In this document: positions 9,709 through 18,641 of the stretch, piece by piece
Position numbering within the stretch: the stretch's first letter is position 1
Layout of the letters: every line of letters begins with the position of its first letter
Source of the DNA: Leptospira broomii serovar Hurstbridge str. 5399
GTDB taxonomy: Bacteria; Spirochaetota; Leptospiria; Leptospirales; Leptospiraceae
Assembly: GCF_000243715.2 (NCBI RefSeq)
Contig: NZ_AHMO02000008.1
Coordinates: forward strand, 1,103,001-1,167,000
Length of the DNA: 64,000 nt
Direction: 5' to 3'
The notes under the pieces: model-generated
What the model saw: the letters and a program-made list of their open reading frames with translations, nothing else
The model's database searches: none
Told to the model about the DNA's origin: nothing
Translations under genes and position numbers: made by a program

Positions 9709-10500
9709 ATGGAAAATATGAGCCTACGGGTCTTCAAGTTTTGCGTTTCCTTCACAGTATTATCGGCTATCTATTTATTTGCTCAACATAGATTCGCAGA
9801 GAGCGATCCGGATCCGTATTTGGGACAACCACAGATCTCCTATTTAATCGGACAATTCCCCTCCGAAACAATTCTGGCATCTTATAAAAACCCTGGTGAT
9901 TCCCGAGCCTTCCTTTTACGGAAGGAAACATTGAGCGCCTATCTGAGATTAGTCGAGGCTTACAAGAAGGATCATCCAGAAGAAAGGCAAATTCCATTTA
10001 TCGTATCGGCGCAACGTTCCTTCAATGATCAAAAGGGAATATGGGAAGATAAGTTCGTCGGAAAACGAAAAATGAGAGAGACCGTCCAGGGTAAATCGCC
10101 TACTCAAATTGTTTCCTTAATCTTGGAATTTTCGAGCGCACCGGGAACGTCCCGTCATCATTGGGGAACCGATATAGATTTAAACGCTTTAGAAAATTCT
10201 TATTTTGAGAAAGGAGGGCGCGGAGAAAAGCTATACCGGTGGCTGACAAAAAATGCCGCAAAATACGGTTTCTGTCAGCCTTATACACCGAAGTCGGAAC
10301 GGGGGAATAAGGGATATAACGAAGAAAAATGGCATTGGTCTTATGCAAAATTAGCGAACCGATTTCAAAAAGATTGGGAAGAGGCTTATAAAAAAGGCGC
10401 CTTAAATCTTTCCGGAAAATTCCTGGGTTCCGACGTACTAGGAGAATTGCCTCTCGAATACGTCCACGGCATAAATCCTAATTGTCAGTCAATTCGCTAA
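9709..10500 (+). CDS. D-alanyl-D-alanine carboxypeptidase, VanY/M15B family
   Basis: This probable periplasmic peptidase trims the terminal D-Ala of peptidoglycan stem peptides. After an N-terminal hydrophobic segment (residues 8-25) the zinc motif SRHHWGTDID appears at 148-157 (His150, Asp157), and the second half EEKWHWSY at 205-212 carries the catalytic Glu and the third zinc ligand His209. A Cys (GFCQ) precedes it. Length 263 is normal. ATG 9709 or ATG 9718 could be the start; both give a usable signal sequence. The gene stands alone. Confidence 0.88.
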   Translation: MENMSLRVFKFCVSFTVLSAIYLFAQHRFAESDPDPYLGQPQISYLIGQFPSETILASYKNPGDSRAFLLRKETLSAYLRLVEAYKKDHPEERQIPFIVSAQRSFNDQKGIWEDKFVGKRKMRETVQGKSPTQIVSLILEFSSAPGTSRHHWGTDIDLNALENSYFEKGGRGEKLYRWLTKNAAKYGFCQPYTPKSERGNKGYNEEKWHWSYAKLANRFQKDWEEAYKKGALNLSGKFLGSDVLGELPLEYVHGINPNCQSIR

Positions 10501-10742
10501 ATGACTACCGAAAAACGAAACTCAGCACGCTTAAATCACATGCGCGTAAAAAGTCTGTTTCGAACATTTTAATTTTTATCTAGTTTTCCTTCATTCCGAA
10601 GAAAAAAAACGAAAAGAAAATATTCTTCTTTGCCTGTTTTTAGAAAGGTTCGATTTTCGGGAAAGACCTCCTTCTCCGTTTATCGCTTAAAGAAACCCGA
10701 AACGTTCTAAAGCATAGAGGCGGTCTAAGAATTGTTGGCAGC

Positions 10743-12122
10743 ATGAATGTGAAAACCGATATCATGTCCGAAGAAATCGCTTCGTTAAACGAAAAGGTGA
10801 TCCGGAAAGGAATTACTCTCTTTTCAACCAGCGATAAGTTCGAGACATCGATCTTTAGTTCCTATTCCATTTTTTCCAAATCGCTTTCAATCTTGGATGA
10901 CCGACCCAATTTGAAAGTCCAAGCATTCCGTTTTGCGGACGTTTTTCCTACTTTAAAAACCTGGAAGCAAATCTCCGATCATATTCGCTTATACTTCATC
11001 GAAAGCCCGACAGAACTTCCGAGGATATTTAAATTCGGATTAATGGCGCTCTTATCGAACCCTTTCTCCTCTTTCATACTCTCCCGAATTACCGGAAAAA
11101 TGATCCTTTTCTTTGCACGATTCTTTATAGTTGGAAAGAATTACGGCAAGGCCAAAAAGACAATATATGAACGTTATAAAATCGGAATATCTAATACGAT
11201 CGATATTTTAGGAGAAGCCGTTCTTTCAGAAAACGAAGCGTCCGAGTATTCGCAAAAATATCTTACTCTGATAAGGGATATTTCCGACGATGGAAAACTT
11301 CGAATATTAAGCTCATTTTTACCGAACAGAAAAGCCGACGGGAACGTATCCGTAAAATGCTCGGCTTTATACTCGCAACTCGACCCCTTGGCATTCGAGA
11401 ATTCGGTTGCAGTATTGAAGGATAGATTACGGCCCGTTTTCGAATTGGCAATGTCTAAAAATATTTTCGTAAATCTAGACTTAGAACAATATGAAACGAA
11501 AGAAATTATACTGACCGCCGCACTAGAGCTGTTTTCCGAACCGTTATTTCAGGATTATCGACATTTCGGTCTAGTCATACAAGCCTATCTCCGAAGCTCT
11601 TTACGGGATCTAAATAGGGTAATAGAAATTTCTAAAAATCGAAAATATCCGCTGACTGTGAGATTAGTAAAAGGCGCGTATTGGGAATACGAAATCGTTC
11701 AATCCAGACAAAAAGGATGGGAACCTCCGGTATTTCTTACCAAAATCGAAACGGATATCAACTACGAGCAATGTACGGAATTACTTTTAAAATCTCACCC
11801 GCATATTTTTCCTGCATTCGCAACTCATAATATTCGAAGTATCGCCTATGCTCTTACCTTATCGGACGAACTACAAATTCCGAAGGAAGATTATGAAATT
11901 CAGATGCTTTACGGAATGGGAGATCCTTACAAAAAGGCGCTCAGAAAATTAGGCGTCGGTGTTCGGGAATATTCTCCGATTGGGGAAGTCATTCCAGGTA
12001 TGGCATATTTAGTTCGTAGATTATTGGAAAATTCGACTAATGAAGGTTTTTTGAAGAACATTTACTCCAAAAAAACCGACAGAATCAAGCTTTTAGACAT
12101 TCATAAGAAGGCAAACGCATGA
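10743..12122 (+). CDS. Proline dehydrogenase
   Basis: This FAD enzyme oxidises proline to pyrroline-5-carboxylate, the first step of proline use. The 459-residue protein has the PutA-type barrel motifs: SALYSQLDP, VNLDLEQYE, FGLVIQAYLR, RLVKGAYWEYE, and near the C-terminus EIQMLYGMGDPYK and YSPIGEVIPGMAYLVRRLLEN with the substrate-binding Arg pair. A 4-bp ATGA overlap joins it to the P5C dehydrogenase gene, so the two steps are separate polypeptides rather than a PutA fusion. The start is either ATG 10743 or ATG 10764; neither has a strong ribosome site. Confidence 0.92.
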   Translation: MNVKTDIMSEEIASLNEKVIRKGITLFSTSDKFETSIFSSYSIFSKSLSILDDRPNLKVQAFRFADVFPTLKTWKQISDHIRLYFIESPTELPRIFKFGLMALLSNPFSSFILSRITGKMILFFARFFIVGKNYGKAKKTIYERYKIGISNTIDILGEAVLSENEASEYSQKYLTLIRDISDDGKLRILSSFLPNRKADGNVSVKCSALYSQLDPLAFENSVAVLKDRLRPVFELAMSKNIFVNLDLEQYETKEIILTAALELFSEPLFQDYRHFGLVIQAYLRSSLRDLNRVIEISKNRKYPLTVRLVKGAYWEYEIVQSRQKGWEPPVFLTKIETDINYEQCTELLLKSHPHIFPAFATHNIRSIAYALTLSDELQIPKEDYEIQMLYGMGDPYKKALRKLGVGVREYSPIGEVIPGMAYLVRRLLENSTNEGFLKNIYSKKTDRIKLLDIHKKANA

Positions 12123-13702
12123 ACTTTGGAAACGAATCGCAAGCTTTGAAGAACGAGCCAATTCGAGACTTTTCCCTCCAAGAAGAAAGAGAAAAGCTAA
12201 ACAAAGGGTTGTATGAAATACGGAAAGGATTTCCCCTTCGAGTATTTCCGATTATTAACGGAAAGAATATTTCAGTATCGGAAACGCACGCGGCCTTAAA
12301 TCCCGCGAATTTGAATGAGAAAGTAGCAACGATCGGATACGCCGATAAAAATTTGGCCGAACAAGCGGTTTCCATATGCTCCGATTTTTCGGAAACCTGG
12401 AAAGAGAGAGACCCGTTCGAAAGAAGCGCAATCCTCCGCAATGCCGCTGGAATATTACGTAAATCTAAAGACGAACTCACCGCGTTAATATTGCTGGAAG
12501 TAGGCAAAGGCGTCAAAGATACCGATGCAGAGATTGCGGAAGCGATCGATTTCTGCGAATTTTATGCTCAAGAATCGGATAAACTCTCCTCTCCTCGATT
12601 AAGAAATCTTGAGGGGGAAGACAACGCATTTTTATATCGCCCGAGAGGAGTCACTGCTGTGATTGCTCCCTGGAATTTTCCGCTGGCGATTCTTTGCGGA
12701 ATGACTGTCGCGCCTTTAGTCACCGGAAATACCGTTATTATGAAACCGGCGGAACAATCCTCTGCGATCGCTTGGACTTTATTTAAAATCCTAATCGAAG
12801 CCGGAGTTCCAGTTGAAGCTCTTCAATTTTTGCCCGGCAAAGGAGAAGAGATTGGATCTTACCTAGTCAATCATCCGAAAGTTCACACCGTTAATTTTAC
12901 CGGCTCGAGGGCGGTCGGATTGCAAATGATACGCGAAACTTCCGGATTGAATTTGAAATTTATTAAACGCGTCGTTGCGGAAATGGGCGGAAAAAACGCG
13001 ATCATCGTGGATGAGGATGCGGATTTGGACGAAGCTGTCGCAGGTTCCCTTCAATCCGCATTCGGTTTCCAAGGACAGAAATGCAGCGCTCTTTCCAGAT
13101 TAATCGTATTGGATTCTTGCTACGATATTTTCCGTAAACGGTTTTCCGAAGCGTTGCTGTCACTGAAAGCCGGTCCTCCGGAAGATCCTTCAACAAAAAT
13201 CGGCCCTGTCATCGACGTAGAATCGAAAGAAAGGATCGAAAGATTAGCGAAAAAATTCGATTCAAATCTATACCAAAAATTAGAAATCTCTCCCGGTTTA
13301 AAATCGCAGGGACATTTCGTAGATCCGTTGCTGTTAGAAAGCGACGATTTTAATTCCGAGTTAGGGCAATCCGAATTCTTTGCACCGATTGTGACTATGT
13401 TTAAAGTTCGCAATTTTAAGGAAGCTATCGCATATGCAAACGGAGTCGATTACGCCCTGACCGGCGGAGTCTACTCACGAAATCCGAATAACATAATATT
13501 AGCTAAGCAATCTTTTGAGGTTGGAAATCTTTACATTAATCGATCGATTACCGGAGCGATAGTAGATAGACAACCGTTCGGCGGATTCAAGCTCTCCGGG
13601 GTCGGTGCCAAGGCAGGAGGCCCGGATTATTTAAAGCAATTTTTAGAACCGGTTTCCATAACCGAAAACACCATGCGTCGCGGTTTTATTCCTGAGCTAT
13701 AG
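12119..13702 (+). CDS. L-glutamate gamma-semialdehyde (P5C) dehydrogenase
   Basis: This aldehyde dehydrogenase converts glutamate semialdehyde, made from proline by the upstream enzyme, to glutamate. The protein (527 aa) shows the ALDH signature: APWNFPLAI, the NAD-binding NFTGSRAVG, catalytic Glu288 in VAEMGGKNA and nucleophile Cys322 in FQGQKCSA, 34 residues apart as usual. The C-terminal segment FGGFKLSGVGAKAGGPDYL is typical of the P5CDH branch. AAGG 7 bp upstream supports the ATG start. The 3' end overlaps galE, on the opposite strand, by 17 bp. Confidence 0.93.
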   Translation: MNFGNESQALKNEPIRDFSLQEEREKLNKGLYEIRKGFPLRVFPIINGKNISVSETHAALNPANLNEKVATIGYADKNLAEQAVSICSDFSETWKERDPFERSAILRNAAGILRKSKDELTALILLEVGKGVKDTDAEIAEAIDFCEFYAQESDKLSSPRLRNLEGEDNAFLYRPRGVTAVIAPWNFPLAILCGMTVAPLVTGNTVIMKPAEQSSAIAWTLFKILIEAGVPVEALQFLPGKGEEIGSYLVNHPKVHTVNFTGSRAVGLQMIRETSGLNLKFIKRVVAEMGGKNAIIVDEDADLDEAVAGSLQSAFGFQGQKCSALSRLIVLDSCYDIFRKRFSEALLSLKAGPPEDPSTKIGPVIDVESKERIERLAKKFDSNLYQKLEISPGLKSQGHFVDPLLLESDDFNSELGQSEFFAPIVTMFKVRNFKEAIAYANGVDYALTGGVYSRNPNNIILAKQSFEVGNLYINRSITGAIVDRQPFGGFKLSGVGAKAGGPDYLKQFLEPVSITENTMRRGFIPEL

Positions 13703-14669
13703 CAAGGTCCTTATAGACTTTCCAACTAGTTTCGAGTATCACTTTAGGATCACTATAAACGCATTTCCAACCCAGAAGCTCCTCGGCAAGTTCAGCCTTT
13801 GCCCATAGTTTAGCAGGATCACCCGCACGACGACCCGATATCTTATACGGTATCGGCTTGCCGATTACTTCTTCGGCTAATTTAAGAATCTCTAATACCG
13901 AATGTCCAAGTCCGGTTCCTAAATTAACCGTCAAGGATTTACCCTCGCGAAGAAGATATTCCAAACTCAAAACGTGAGCCGAAGCCAGATCGCTTACATG
14001 AATGTAATCTCGAACACAACTTCCGTCCGGCGTATCATAATCGGTTCCGAATACCTCCATACTGGATCTCATTCCGACGGCCGCCTCCATTATGATCGGC
14101 AATAAATTCGCCGGAGTTTTTTCGAGTCCTAATATTCTACCTTGAGGATCGTAACCGGCCGCATTGAAATATCGAAGAGCTGCGTATTTAAACCCCTTAA
14201 GTCGATCATACCATCTCAAATTTTCTTCGATAGCCAACTTTGTGTAGCCATAGTAATTCTCCGGTTGCAAAGGATGATATTCGTCCAAAGGAAGGTACTG
14301 CGGAGCCCCATAAACCGCTGCGGATGAAGAAAAAACGAAATTTTTCGTTCCGACTTCCTCCATGAAAGTCAGAAGCTGGATAGAACCCGCAATATTATTC
14401 AAAGCATATTTATTAGGGTCGGTCATCGATTCACCGGCGGCCTTCCAAGCAGCAAAGTGAAAGACCGCCTCTATTTTTTGTGAGAATGCTTTCTCTAAAA
14501 TTTTTCGGTCGTGGATGTCCCCGTGTAAAAACTCGGCTTTAGGAAAAAGATTCTTCTCGTTCCCCTTTTCCATGTTATCCACGATCAGAACTTCATAATT
14601 TTTCTCTAATAGAAGCGCGACGACGTGACTTCCTATATAACCGGCTCCCCCGGTAACGAGGACCCTCAC
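13686..14669 (-). CDS. galE: UDP-glucose 4-epimerase
   Basis: GalE interconverts UDP-glucose and UDP-galactose for surface polysaccharide synthesis. The 327-residue protein has the Rossmann motif GGAGYIG at 7-13, a Ser triad at 114-116 and the Tyr140-x-x-x-Lys144 active site (YGYTK). Other family marks are ALRYFNAAG and GSCVRDYIHVSDLA. The start codon is GTG and overlaps the lpxA stop (GTGA), so translation is probably coupled to lpxA. Other sugar-nucleotide epimerase specificities cannot be excluded, but the fit to GalE is close. Confidence 0.92.
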   Translation of the reverse strand: MRVLVTGGAGYIGSHVVALLLEKNYEVLIVDNMEKGNEKNLFPKAEFLHGDIHDRKILEKAFSQKIEAVFHFAAWKAAGESMTDPNKYALNNIAGSIQLLTFMEEVGTKNFVFSSSAAVYGAPQYLPLDEYHPLQPENYYGYTKLAIEENLRWYDRLKGFKYAALRYFNAAGYDPQGRILGLEKTPANLLPIIMEAAVGMRSSMEVFGTDYDTPDGSCVRDYIHVSDLASAHVLSLEYLLREGKSLTVNLGTGLGHSVLEILKLAEEVIGKPIPYKISGRRAGDPAKLWAKAELAEELLGWKCVYSDPKVILETSWKVYKDLAIAQE

Positions 14670-15445
14670 CGGTGATCCATGACTCCGCGATCACTGTTTT
14701 TAAAAAATGCGATAATGCTTTGAACTTCCGGAGAATGATTTCCTTGCTTCTCTAATGCCTCTATAGCCTGACGATAATTCATTCCTGAATGATAGATGAC
14801 TTTATAAGCCTGCTTAATCGAGGCTCTAATTTCGGGAGAAAATCCTCCCCGCTTTAAACCGACCGTATTTAGTCCGATAATAGTGCAGGGATTACCGTCG
14901 GCTGTCGTAAACGGCGGAACATCTTGAACCACCTTTGCGCAACCTGCGACCATAGCGTAGTCTCCCACAAAACAAAACTGATGAACGGCAACCAATCCTG
15001 AAATAAACGCTTTGTTTCCGACCGTAACGTGACCGGCCAACACCAGTCCATGGGTCAGAATATTATCATCGCCCACGATACAGTCATGGCCTACGTGTGC
15101 ATTCCCCATTATATAATTCCGATTTCCGATTATAGTCGGAGAGTCGGTTTTGGTCCCGCGATGGATGTTGGAATATTCCTTAAACGTGTTATTGTCGCCT
15201 ATCAGGGTTTTAGTCGGGGTATTCGGATCAAACCCTAAATCCTGGGGAACGACTCCGATAACTGCTCCGTGATAAACGTGATTAAATTTGCCGAATTTCG
15301 TTCCGGAAAAAATGCGGGCTCCGGTTTCGATAATTGTTCCTTCGCCGACGACCACGTCTTTTTCGATGATCGTATATGCTCCCACTTCGACGGATTCGTG
15401 CAATTCCGCCTTCGAATCGACGATGGCTGTAGGGTGAATTTTCAT
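14666..15445 (-). CDS. lpxA: Acyl-ACP--UDP-sugar O/N-acyltransferase LpxA
   Basis: LpxA performs the first acylation of lipid A synthesis. The 259-residue protein is a left-handed beta-helix with many hexapeptide repeats (VGAYTI, VGEGTI, VGDDNI, VGNKAF) and the catalytic His120 in AHVGHDC (equivalent to E. coli His125). The C-terminal helical part and the GNPCTIIGLN motif are standard. From published work on Leptospira interrogans, its LpxA prefers a UDP sugar with a 3-amino group and so makes amide-linked lipid A; the same preference is inferred here. It is the first gene of a two-gene unit with galE. Confidence 0.95.
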   Translation of the reverse strand: MKIHPTAIVDSKAELHESVEVGAYTIIEKDVVVGEGTIIETGARIFSGTKFGKFNHVYHGAVIGVVPQDLGFDPNTPTKTLIGDNNTFKEYSNIHRGTKTDSPTIIGNRNYIMGNAHVGHDCIVGDDNILTHGLVLAGHVTVGNKAFISGLVAVHQFCFVGDYAMVAGCAKVVQDVPPFTTADGNPCTIIGLNTVGLKRGGFSPEIRASIKQAYKVIYHSGMNYRQAIEALEKQGNHSPEVQSIIAFFKNSDRGVMDHR

Positions 15446-15613
15446 TCTGTTTCGCCTCTTAAATCTTCGAGAATACGAAAAACGACCTGGATTTTTTATT
15501 CAAGCTATAAATAAATGGGGGTGAAGGATTGGCTGTGTCGTTCCGAACCGCGTTCGACAATGATTATGGAATAGAATCATCGGCAAAGACTTTTTCTTTT
15601 CGAGGGAGTTAGT

Positions 15614-15961
15614 ATGTTAATAGATTGGTCTCGTTTGGAATCTTTAAAACAGGGAGACGACGAAGAGGACAAGCTTTGGCTGGAAGAGATGGTTCGCTCA
15701 CTGCGTAAGAATATGAACACTCGTTTGGAGAATATAAAATCATGCGTAGCCGAACAAAAACCTAACGAACTTAAGGCCGAATTACATCAGACAAAAGGTG
15801 TCGCCGCTAATTTTGGCCTGATCGGGTTACAAACTTCCGTAACTGATGCAGAATCAAAATTAAAAGAAGGGGATTTGACCGGAAGCTTGAAGTTATGCGC
15901 GGAATTACCGGAACTCTGGGAAAAAACGAAAATGGAACTAGCTCCGAAATTTCCTGAATAG
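15614..15961 (+). CDS. Hpt (histidine phosphotransfer) domain protein
   Basis: A free-standing 115-residue Hpt domain, all helical. The phosphorylatable His is His58 in LHQTKGVAANFGL, matching the Hpt consensus H-x-x-K-G-x-x-x-x-x-G. Such proteins relay phosphate between hybrid histidine kinases and response regulators in the cytoplasm. No kinase or regulator lies next to it, so its partners are elsewhere. The ATG has a strong GAGGGAG site 5-6 bp upstream. It appears monocistronic. Confidence 0.85.
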   Translation: MLIDWSRLESLKQGDDEEDKLWLEEMVRSLRKNMNTRLENIKSCVAEQKPNELKAELHQTKGVAANFGLIGLQTSVTDAESKLKEGDLTGSLKLCAELPELWEKTKMELAPKFPE

Positions 15962-16150
15962 TCGGAACGCAGATACCACGGTAGTAAATCGCTACGACGA
16001 CCTCGCGAACCGACAAATCATCTAATTAAATAAATTATAATATTCCATAGCGATCCCTTTTAAATTTAGACCTGGAGTCAGCCGACTCATATTGGTCGAC
16101 CAAAACCCGTACTTAACCGATCGGATTAAAATGAAGAAAAGAGGGCAATT

Positions 16151-17293
16151 CTATTTTTTACCCTTTCGTTCCAAAAAATAGGAATCAACCTGATCGGTTA
16201 TCGGTCTGATTTTTTCCTCGTAAGTGAGAATCGCTTCGACGGTTTTTTCGTACAAGCTCATCAAAAGCGCCTGAGCCGCGTCGCACATTTGTTCCTTTCG
16301 AAATTCCTCTACATGAAGAGTTTCTGTTATCGAACCGTCCGGATTAAACGGTAAGGAAGCCAAAAGATTCGAAACCACAATTTTATCGTCTCCCGCCACA
16401 TGACTTGGGTCGAAAATTACGGGTAAAATCGTTTGATTTTTTGCATGGGTAATCACGTTTAAATCCGGCGTATTTCTGCAATAGCCTTCTTTAATAAAAA
16501 GAGTTTTGACTCCTCTTTCACAAAGAATAATATTCAAATTTCCTTGATTAGCAATATATTCGGCGGCTGAAAACCATTCGATTGCTTCGTTTCCAAACCC
16601 TCTCTTTAAAATTACGGGTTTACCGGTACGACCCACTGCTTCAAGGAGCTCAAAATCCTGAGCGTTCCGAGTTCCTATTTGGATCATGTCCGCATGTTTG
16701 GAGACTTCTTCCGCCATCGTATGATCCATTACCTCGGTCACATAGGGAAGCCCTGTCTCTTCTTTTACCCGATCTAGAAGCTTGATACCGTCCCAACCCA
16801 TTCCTCTCCAATCGGTAGGTCTAGTTCTCGGTTTAAATGCACCGCCGCGGAAAATAATTCGATCTAAGATTCCGAATTTCTTTCCGATTTCCACCGCTTG
16901 CTTTGCGATAGTAACCGTTTGATCGTATGTCTGAGGAGAATCCGGACCCACGAGGAAGATATGTTTTCCGGTTCCGAATTTGCGAACGAGTCCATCCTGA
17001 CCCTTCACTTCAACAATGCGGTTTTCGCGATGAACGACTTCTCCGTTTTTACCGGCCGCCGTTCGAGCGATATTCTTATAAGGAAGCGATACGTTCCAAA
17101 TACGAGTTACTCCTGGGAGTTCCTTCACATAGCCCTCTTTTTCGGAAATTTTACGAGTATCTCCGATGAAATGGATGGTGTCCGATACGACAGCACCGCG
17201 GATAATCTCCGTCTGGTTACCGCATTCCCCGGCAAGAGCCTTGATCTTGGCTTCGGTTTCCGGATATCCTTTCTCGAGTTCGACTATGTCCAC
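16151..17293 (-). CDS. DAHP synthase-like enzyme (class I-beta, with N-terminal regulatory-type domain)
   Basis: This is a 380-residue protein. Residues 1-90 resemble the ferredoxin-like N-terminal domain of Thermotoga-type DAHP synthases. The barrel follows with the family motifs GGAFKPRTRPTDWRGMG (150-166), TEVMDHTMAE, MIQIGTRNAQDF, KPVILKRGF, ILCERG and FDPSHVAGD. Known DAHP synthases bind a divalent metal with Cys, His, Glu and Asp. Here His298, Glu324 and Asp338 are in place, but the motif usually read GPCS is GPDS, putting Asp118 where the Cys should be. The normal role is the first step of aromatic amino acid synthesis; the substitution makes changed metal use or function possible. GTG start with a GGAGG site 5 bp upstream. 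It lies 101 bp after panB in the same direction. Confidence 0.82.
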   Translation of the reverse strand: MDIVELEKGYPETEAKIKALAGECGNQTEIIRGAVVSDTIHFIGDTRKISEKEGYVKELPGVTRIWNVSLPYKNIARTAAGKNGEVVHRENRIVEVKGQDGLVRKFGTGKHIFLVGPDSPQTYDQTVTIAKQAVEIGKKFGILDRIIFRGGAFKPRTRPTDWRGMGWDGIKLLDRVKEETGLPYVTEVMDHTMAEEVSKHADMIQIGTRNAQDFELLEAVGRTGKPVILKRGFGNEAIEWFSAAEYIANQGNLNIILCERGVKTLFIKEGYCRNTPDLNVITHAKNQTILPVIFDPSHVAGDDKIVVSNLLASLPFNPDGSITETLHVEEFRKEQMCDAAQALLMSLYEKTVEAILTYEEKIRPITDQVDSYFLERKGKK

Positions 17294-17394
17294 GTAGCCT
17301 CCGCCCGATTACGGGCATGCCCCCTGATCGGGAGCCATTCTCATTCCAGGCTTTACGTTATACTCGGAACGTCAAGAAATCCGCGGGAAAAGGC

Positions 17395-18195
17395 TCAATG
17401 AGAATGTTCTGGGCCGGGAAAAATTCCGTTAGAGACTTCTTTTACGTAATTTCTAACGGCCTCGGATACATCTTCATAGCCGTTCATGTACGTTTTTAGA
17501 AATTTAGGATGAAAGTCTTTGTTTAATCCTAAAAAATCGTAGAGAACCAACACTTGGCCGTCAGTGGAAGCTCCGGCTCCGATGCCGATAGTCGGTACAG
17601 GAACGGAAGAACTGATCGCTGATGCCAAAACCGAAGGTATTAGCTCCAATACTATCGCAAAGGCTCCGGCCTCCGAAATCCCTTTTGCTTCATTTATCAG
17701 GCGGGTTTTATCTTCCTCAGCCTTACCTTGAATTTTATGCCCGCCGAAAGCATTCACCGATTGCGGAGTCAATCCTATATGTCCCATTACGGGAATACCG
17801 ATTGTTTCCAATTTATAAATAAGATCTAAAATTTCAGGACTACCGCCTTCGAATTTTACGGCGTCGCAATCAGTTTCCTTCATGATCCGGCCGGCTGAAC
17901 GAATCCCTTCCTCTAAGGAAACTTGATAAGACAAAAACGGTAAATCGACGACGATAAAGGAATTCGGAGCTCCTCTCCTAACCATTTGAGCATGGTAAAT
18001 CATTTCATCCAGAGTGACAGGAAGAGTGGTTCGATTACCCTGGACGACTACTCCTAGAGTATCCCCTACCAATAGGCAATCCACACCCGCTTCGCCTAGT
18101 ATCCTGGCGAAAATATAATCATAGCAGGTTAGAACCGAAATTTTTTTCTCGAGAGGTTTCTTTCCTTTCGGAAATATTTTATGCACATCTCTCAT
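17395..18195 (-). CDS. panB: 3-methyl-2-oxobutanoate hydroxymethyltransferase
   Basis: PanB adds a hydroxymethyl group from methylene-tetrahydrofolate to ketoisovalerate in pantothenate (CoA) synthesis. The 266-residue barrel has the family blocks LTCYDY, LLVGDTLGVVVQG, LPFLSYQ, AVKFEGG, VMGHIGLTPQSVNAFGG and IGIGAG. The start ATG overlaps the folK stop by 4 bp and has a strong GGAGGG site inside the end of folK. Placement behind folK is metabolically sensible, since PanB uses a folate cofactor. Confidence 0.96.
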   Translation of the reverse strand: MRDVHKIFPKGKKPLEKKISVLTCYDYIFARILGEAGVDCLLVGDTLGVVVQGNRTTLPVTLDEMIYHAQMVRRGAPNSFIVVDLPFLSYQVSLEEGIRSAGRIMKETDCDAVKFEGGSPEILDLIYKLETIGIPVMGHIGLTPQSVNAFGGHKIQGKAEEDKTRLINEAKGISEAGAFAIVLELIPSVLASAISSSVPVPTIGIGAGASTDGQVLVLYDFLGLNKDFHPKFLKTYMNGYEDVSEAVRNYVKEVSNGIFPGPEHSH

Positions 18196-18641
18196 ACTAT
18201 TCCCTCCTCAGGATTTCCGAAAGAATCCCGTAAGGATCCTTCGCCTAATTCTTCCAATAATTCCTTAATGAAAGGACGAGTGTATAGACTATGATGAGGT
18301 AAATGTAATCCTTTTTCATGCAGTCTGAGTCGATCATAAGATAAGATATCTATGTCGATCGTACGAGGCCCTTTGTCTTTCGTTCGTATTCTACCCATAT
18401 CGGTTTCGATTCCGAGAAGGACGTCGAGTAGATCGTGAGGCGAAAGAGAAGTTACAACTTCGATAAGTTGGTTTAGAAAATCCGGTTGATCTGTCACTTC
18501 CAAAGCCGCGGTATTTAACGGAGTCCCTTTACGAAGAATCTTCATATCCGAGCGGGCTTCGATCCTGCGAATCGCTTCCTTGAGGGAAGCCTCTCGATCC
18601 CCGAGATTTACGCCGAGACAGATAAATGCATGGTGTTCCAT
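18192..18641 (-). CDS. folK: 2-amino-4-hydroxy-6-hydroxymethyldihydropteridine diphosphokinase
   Basis: HPPK transfers pyrophosphate to the pterin in folate synthesis. Family motifs are LGVNLGDREASL near the N-terminus, QPDFLNQLIEV in the middle and GPRTIDIDILSYD, with the HLPHHSLYTRPFI segment following. I chose the start at 18641 (MEHHAF...), giving 149 aa, because it shares one base with the TAA stop of the upstream ATPase gene (TAATG) and places the first strand at the usual distance; a longer frame reaching 18686 would overlap that gene. Confidence 0.94.
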   Translation of the reverse strand: MEHHAFICLGVNLGDREASLKEAIRRIEARSDMKILRKGTPLNTAALEVTDQPDFLNQLIEVVTSLSPHDLLDVLLGIETDMGRIRTKDKGPRTIDIDILSYDRLRLHEKGLHLPHHSLYTRPFIKELLEELGEGSLRDSFGNPEEGIV

